Positions 59,567 through 64,000 of a DNA stretch of 64,000 bases are shown in pieces. The translations under genes were made by a program, and so were the position numbers. Origin of the DNA: Sulfuriferula sp. AH1 (GTDB lineage Bacteria; Pseudomonadota; Gammaproteobacteria; Burkholderiales; Sulfuriferulaceae); NCBI RefSeq assembly GCF_002162035.1, contig NZ_CP021138.1:372001-436000 (forward strand), read 5' to 3'. The first letter of the stretch is position 1. The number at the start of each line of letters is the position of its first letter. The notes under the pieces were generated by a model. The model ran no database searches. It was not told the DNA's origin and was given only the letters and a program-made list of their open reading frames with translations.

Positions 59567-62275
59567 ATGATTTCATCTCTGTTGAAAAAAGTATTTGGTA
59601 GCCGTAATGACCGTCTGGTTAAGCAGTATGTGGCTAAAGTTCATGCGATCAATGCGTTGGAATCGGGGTTGCAAGCCTTGTCTGATGCTGATTTGCGAGC
59701 CAAGACTGATGAATACAAAGCCCGCTTTACAAAAGGTGAAACGCTGGATCAGCTGTTGCCGGAGGCTTTTGCCACAGTGCGCGAAGCAGGGCGGCGTGTA
59801 CTGGGGTTGCGCCATTACGACGTACAGCTGATAGGCGGCATGGTGCTGCATGACGGCAAGATCGCTGAAATGCGTACCGGTGAGGGCAAGACCCTGATGG
59901 CGACCCTGCCGGCTTATCTGAATGCACTGTCCGGCAAAGGCGTGCATATCGTTACCGTCAATGATTATCTGGCGAGCCGCGATGCGGCACAGATGGGTCG
60001 GATTCACGGCTTCCTCGGATTGACGGTGGGCGTCAATCTCTCGCAAATGCCGCATGAAGAAAAGCAGGCGGCCTACGGAGCGGATATTACCTACGGCACC
60101 AATAACGAATTCGGCTTCGACTATCTGCGCGACAACATGGTGTATCAGACCCATGAAAAAGTGCAGCGCGGGCTGAATTTCGCCATCGTCGATGAAGTGG
60201 ATTCGATTCTGATCGACGAGGCGCGGACGCCGCTGATCATTTCCGGTCAGGCGGATGACAGTACCGAGTTGTATCTGACAGTCAACAAGGTCATTCCGCA
60301 TCTTACCCGGCAGGAAAAGGAGGACGGCTCCGGCGATTACTGGGTCGATGAAAAAGCGCATACGGTGCTGCTGTCCGAAGCCGGTCATGAACATGCCGAA
60401 CAGTTGCTGACCGATGCGGGTTTGTTGCCGGTCGGCTCCAGCCTGTATGAGGCGGCCAATATCGGTCTGATGCATCATGTCTACGCCGGATTGCGCGCGC
60501 ATGCCTTGTATCATCGCGACCAGCATTATGTGGTGCAGGATAACGAAGTGATCATCGTCGACGAGTTCACCGGCCGTTTGATGTCCGGACGGCGCTGGTC
60601 GGAAGGCTTGCATCAGGCGGTGGAAGCCAAGGAAGGCGTGGTGATACAGAAAGAGAACCAGACGCTGGCATCGATCACGTTCCAGAACTATTTCCGCATG
60701 TTTACCAAACTGGCAGGCATGACCGGCACGGCAGATACTGAAGCTTACGAATTCCAGCAGATCTACGGCCTGGAAACGGTAGTGATCCCGACGCATCGAC
60801 CCATGGTGCGGATAGACAAGATGGATCAGGTATTCCGTACCGCACGCGAAAAATACCAGGCCATCATCAACGACATCAGCGATTGCTACCAGCGCGGCCA
60901 GCCGGTACTGGTTGGTACGACGTCGATCGAGAATAACGAGTATCTGTCCAGCCTGCTCAAGGCGGCAAAATTGCCGCATGAAGTATTGAATGCCAAGCAG
61001 CACGCCCGCGAGGCTGAAATCATCGCGCAAGCGGGTCAGCCCAAGGCGATTACCATTGCAACGAACATGGCCGGTCGCGGTACTGACATCGTGCTGGGCG
61101 GTAGCATCGAGCGCGAACTGGATGCGATTCGGCTGGATGAGACATTGTCCGATGCGGAAAAGCTGTCCCGCAGCGATGCGATGAAGACCAAATGGCAAGC
61201 TGTGCACGAAACCGTATTGGCGGCAGGCGGTTTGCATATCATTGGCACCGAGCGTCATGAATCGCGGCGCGTGGATAATCAGCTGCGCGGCCGTTCCGGT
61301 CGTCAGGGCGATGCCGGTTCCAGCCGTTTCTACCTGTCGCTGGAAGACCCGTTGCTGCGCATTTTTGCGTCCGACCGGGTCGGCGCCATCATGGACAAGC
61401 TGAAAATGCCGGAAGGCGAAGCGATTGAACATCCGTGGGTGACGCGCGCAATCGAGAATGCGCAGCGCAAGGTCGAAGCACGCAACTTTGACATGCGCAA
61501 GCAACTGCTGGAATACGATGACGTCTCCAACGATCAGCGCAAAGTGATTTATCAGCAGCGCAACGAGTTGCTGGAAACGCAGGACGTGTCGGAAACCATT
61601 AACGCCATGCGCGAGGATGTGCTGCGTAGCGTGGTCGGTGAGTATGTCATTCCCGGCAGCATGGCCGAGCAGTGGGATGTGGCCGGGCTGGAGCGGGTTC
61701 TGGCAAGCGAATTTCAACTGTCATTGCCTGTGCAGCAATGGCTGGATCAGGATAACGCGCTGGATGAGGCAGGATTGCAGCAGCGCATAGTCGATGCGGC
61801 AAATGCGGCTTACGCAGATAAACTGACCGCCGTCGGCGATGCCGGCATGCACCATTTTGAACGCGCGGTCATGCTGCAGAATATTGATACCCACTGGCGC
61901 GAGCATTTGGCGGCCCTGGATCATTTGCGCCAGGGCATACATCTGCGCGGTTATGCGCAAAAGAATCCCAAGCAGGAATACAAGCGCGAGGCATTCGATC
62001 TGTTCTCGGCGATGCTGGAGACAATCAAGCGCGAAGTCACGCAGATCACGTTGACGGTGCAGATTCATTCCGAAGCCGATATCGAGGCTGTAGAGACGCC
62101 AGCATCATTGGCTAACGTCGAATATCATCATGCCGATTATGATGAGGCGTTGGCAGGGGAAGACGAGCCAATCAACGAAAAGGTACCTTCCCAATATGCC
62201 AATGTCGGCCGCAATGATCCATGCCCGTGCGGTTCCGGTAAAAAATTCAAGCACTGCCATGGCAAATTGAGCTAA
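59567..62275 (+). CDS. secA: Preprotein translocase ATPase SecA
   Basis: SecA drives protein export through SecYEG. 902 residues of normal domain order: Walker A MRTGEGKT near 102-109, [12 protein letters not shown] near 210 (motif II), the preprotein cross-linking domain, TNMAGRGTD in the second nucleotide domain, the helical scaffold, and the C-terminal SEC-C zinc motif [14 protein letters not shown] that binds SecB and lipid. It is divergent from the DciA-like gene. Confidence 0.98.
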   Translation: MISSLLKKVFGSRNDRLVKQYVAKVHAINALESGLQALSDADLRAKTDEYKARFTKGETLDQLLPEAFATVREAGRRVLGLRHYDVQLIGGMVLHDGKIAEMRTGEGKTLMATLPAYLNALSGKGVHIVTVNDYLASRDAAQMGRIHGFLGLTVGVNLSQMPHEEKQAAYGADITYGTNNEFGFDYLRDNMVYQTHEKVQRGLNFAIVDEVDSILIDEARTPLIISGQADDSTELYLTVNKVIPHLTRQEKEDGSGDYWVDEKAHTVLLSEAGHEHAEQLLTDAGLLPVGSSLYEAANIGLMHHVYAGLRAHALYHRDQHYVVQDNEVIIVDEFTGRLMSGRRWSEGLHQAVEAKEGVVIQKENQTLASITFQNYFRMFTKLAGMTGTADTEAYEFQQIYGLETVVIPTHRPMVRIDKMDQVFRTAREKYQAIINDISDCYQRGQPVLVGTTSIENNEYLSSLLKAAKLPHEVLNAKQHAREAEIIAQAGQPKAITIATNMAGRGTDIVLGGSIERELDAIRLDETLSDAEKLSRSDAMKTKWQAVHETVLAAGGLHIIGTERHESRRVDNQLRGRSGRQGDAGSSRFYLSLEDPLLRIFASDRVGAIMDKLKMPEGEAIEHPWVTRAIENAQRKVEARNFDMRKQLLEYDDVSNDQRKVIYQQRNELLETQDVSETINAMREDVLRSVVGEYVIPGSMAEQWDVAGLERVLASEFQLSLPVQQWLDQDNALDEAGLQQRIVDAANAAYADKLTAVGDAGMHHFERAVMLQNIDTHWREHLAALDHLRQGIHLRGYAQKNPKQEYKREAFDLFSAMLETIKREVTQITLTVQIHSEADIEAVETPASLANVEYHHADYDEALAGEDEPINEKVPSQYANVGRNDPCPCGSGKKFKHCHGKLS

Positions 62276-62305
62276 TCGCAACCAGGGCGCAGCGCAATTT
62301 ACTGT

Positions 62306-62358
62306 AAACACCGATGTGATTGGTCAGCCAGATCAAGCAGTCGGTGTTTTGTTTTTCC
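62306..62358 (+). terminator. Terminator after secA
   Basis: AAACACCGA (62306-62314) and TCGGTGTTT (62341-62349) form a 9-bp stem with a 26-base loop, followed by a T-rich TGTTTTTCC. Loop size is large but stem and T-run fit an intrinsic terminator. Confidence 0.6.
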
Positions 62359-62373
62359 TTTCGGTACCTGTCC

Positions 62374-63522
62374 ATGAAACGCATTACCGCATCCCCACGG
62401 CTCACTCGTGAATCGACCAAATTGGTCCGGCTTGCGCTGGCTTTGCACACATCGGGCAGCCTGCTGGAAAGCCAGTCATGGCAACAGCAGATCAATAGAC
62501 TGATCGCGACTTTGTTCCAGAAAAAACAGAACGAAATGCTGGAGCAGTCGCTGGATTATCTGTGGACGGAGAATCCGCCCGCATGCGATGTGCTGGCGCA
62601 ATTGATCGAAAGCTATGCGGAAAGCATCGTCGATGCGGATGCTGCGGATGCAGTGCTGATCGCGATCCCTTTGCTGGTATGGTCGCGTTACGCCATTCCC
62701 ACCGGTCAGATCGGCAAGCCGCGCTTGCGGGAATTGCACGAACTGATGATGACGCATGTGCTGGCGGATTCTGCGCGGCTGGCGATTGCCGATGTGTTGT
62801 TTAGCCCGGATCAATTGCCGCGCGGATTCACCGAGACCCGGGCGCTGCTGCAGCAACTGGCGCAATGCGCAGCCGATGGACAGGATCTGCATCTGGACAG
62901 CTCGGAATTGATCGCCGCAGGAGAATTTGTTGCAGATGTGCGTTATATCTTTGCCGCAGTCGTCGTGGACAAAGGAGCGCCGTTATTCCGCTGGCAGCAG
63001 GCCGATATCACTCAGAGTGAAGCGTTGCAGGCCTGGCAGTTGCATACCAAATCCACTTTTGCAGCGATGCTGCCCGGTTGCCATTTTCAAGGGCTATTGC
63101 CTAACGCGTTTTTTAGCGCGTGGCGCAAGCTGGAACATGAAGCGCGGGCTTTTTCCCTGCAGGCGGCCATCGCCTATCTGTGCACGATGCTGAATGTTGA
63201 ACCCGGTGAATTGCGCGCAGTGATTGCGCCATTCTACGATCAGGTGCTGGAAGAGTATCGCATCGGTTTCGGTTTGCTGCGCTCGCCACAGGTGCTGCAC
63301 GGCGTGGTATGGCCGCTGATCGGCGATGAAAGCGAAGAGAGCGATATTCTCAGTCAAATCGAGCACGAACTGGGCGCGCTGGGCAAGACTGTGGTATTGA
63401 CGACAGCAATGCCGATGGAATATTGCGATGATTGCGGTACGCCATTGTTTCCGAATGCCGATGCAGAGCTGGTGCATCCGGAAATGCCGGAATCGGACAG
63501 CGCATTGCCGCAGTTGCATTGA
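62374..63522 (+). CDS. DUF2863 family protein
   Basis: A 382-residue soluble protein of the DUF2863 family, found mainly in betaproteobacteria; function unknown. Typical stretches: RLVRLALALHTSGSLLE-like, IPLLVWSRYAIPTGQI, LPNAFFSAWRKLE and the C-terminal YCDDCGTPLFPN with a CxxC pair that may bind metal. I chose the ATG at 62374; earlier in-frame codons overlap the terminator. Confidence 0.8.
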   Translation: MKRITASPRLTRESTKLVRLALALHTSGSLLESQSWQQQINRLIATLFQKKQNEMLEQSLDYLWTENPPACDVLAQLIESYAESIVDADAADAVLIAIPLLVWSRYAIPTGQIGKPRLRELHELMMTHVLADSARLAIADVLFSPDQLPRGFTETRALLQQLAQCAADGQDLHLDSSELIAAGEFVADVRYIFAAVVVDKGAPLFRWQQADITQSEALQAWQLHTKSTFAAMLPGCHFQGLLPNAFFSAWRKLEHEARAFSLQAAIAYLCTMLNVEPGELRAVIAPFYDQVLEEYRIGFGLLRSPQVLHGVVWPLIGDESEESDILSQIEHELGALGKTVVLTTAMPMEYCDDCGTPLFPNADAELVHPEMPESDSALPQLH

Positions 63523-63534
63523 ACCCGCTGGTGT

Positions 63535-64000
63535 TTACAGCCGGACGCTACGGCCGCCGTCGACGTTAATGACTTGTCCGGTCACATAGTTGGCCTCGGC
63601 AACCAGATAATGTACGGCCTTGGCGATGTCGTCCGGATCGCCGGCCTGTTTGAGGATGGTGTGCGAAATAATACGCTGGCGCGATACTTCGTCCAGATCC
63701 GGCGCATCTTCCGGCCAGATGATAGGGCCGGGTGCGACAGCATTGACGCGCACTTCGGGCCCCAATTCACGTGCCAGTGAGCGGGTCAGCCCGACCAGCC
63801 CGGCTTTGGCGATGCTGTAAATCACGTAATTTTTCATCGGCCGTTCCGCATGAATGTCGGTGATATTGACGATGCAGCCTTGCTGCCGGCGCAATTCGGC
63901 AGCGGCAGCCTGAGCCAGAAACAGCGGGGCCTTGAGGTTGGTGCCGATCAAATCCAGCCAGTTGCTTTCGCTGATGGCGCCTATCGGCGAGGCATAAAAA
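63535..64000 (-). CDS. Pteridine reductase-like SDR, 5' end outside window
   Basis: The last 155 residues of a short-chain dehydrogenase/reductase; the reading frame continues past 64000. The active-site segment YSIAKAGLVGLTRSLARELG (Tyr and Lys of YxxxK), the serine region INITDIHAERP-like VNITDIHAERP and the C-terminal GQVINVDGGRS are typical of PTR1/FolM-type pteridine reductases, which reduce dihydrobiopterin or dihydromonapterin/folate. It is convergent with the DUF2863 gene. The first Rossmann motif is not visible. Confidence 0.85.
   Translation of the reverse strand, partial: FYASPIGAISESNWLDLIGTNLKAPLFLAQAAAAELRRQQGCIVNITDIHAERPMKNYVIYSIAKAGLVGLTRSLARELGPEVRVNAVAPGPIIWPEDAPDLDEVSRQRIISHTILKQAGDPDDIAKAVHYLVAEANYVTGQVINVDGGRSVRL

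Noticed and set aside
59573-61717. Very long minus-strand open frame opposite secA
   Set aside because: Shadow of secA codon bias; composition is rich in His, Gln and Cys with no family pattern.

Overview
The window reads as one contiguous, gene-dense piece of a betaproteobacterial chromosome. Reasons: an AmgK-MurU pair divergent from lptD, rpe-gph-trpEGDC in one direction, a DUF2863 protein and a PTR1-like pteridine reductase beside secA, and a complete mraZ-to-lpxC division and cell-wall cluster with meso-diaminopimelate-type MurE. The soluble and membrane cytochrome content and the iron uptake operon would fit a Nitrosomonadales-like lineage, but the sequence alone does not fix the genus. 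Codon use is GC-rich and uniform, except in one island at about 27.07-28.88 kb.

Layout. 1-1554: 3' part of glyS. 1660-13057, all on the minus strand: lptD-surA-pdxA-rsmA-ybjN-like-TPR membrane protein-addA, an outer-membrane biogenesis and B6/ribosome maturation run ending in an AddA-type helicase-nuclease. 13124-18894, plus strand: amgK-murU (peptidoglycan recycling), a small unknown gene, pepP and two UbiH-family hydroxylases (ubiquinone). 18922-21082: dsbC, a methyltransferase, a spherulin-4-like exported protein. 21155-24908: a Fur-box-controlled ferric iron ABC transporter. 25026-27023: exported alkaline-phosphatase-superfamily enzyme.

27.07-28.88 kb is the accessory part of the window: a small integron-type cassette array on the minus strand without an integrase in the window. 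It has a textbook 60-bp attC site, two small membrane proteins and a HEPN/AbiU2-like protein, and is flanked by a very AT-rich stretch. This is the best candidate for something not yet described.

28887-34229, minus strand: rpe-gph-(trp leader)-trpE-G-D-C. A 12-codon leader peptide with three Trp codons precedes trpE, and a 12-bp inverted repeat could hide the trpE ribosome binding site. 34322-36317: apaG, a TonB-like protein, RNase P RNA (unusually short), greB. 36493-38537: sigma-54-type promoter, amtB and an unknown partner gene. 38652-40162: a diheme cytochrome c fused to DUF302, plus a second DUF302 protein.

40417-58820, plus strand: the dcw cluster (mraZ, rsmH, ftsL, ftsI, murE, murF, mraY, murD, ftsW, murG, murC, murB, ddlB, ftsQ, ftsA, ftsZ, lpxC), mostly with start/stop overlaps and preceded by a clear promoter and four 10-bp MraZ repeats. 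58833-64000: a small membrane protein, a DciA-like DUF721 protein, secA, a DUF2863 protein and the 3' part of a pteridine reductase gene. I saw no tRNA, rRNA, insertion sequence or CRISPR array.
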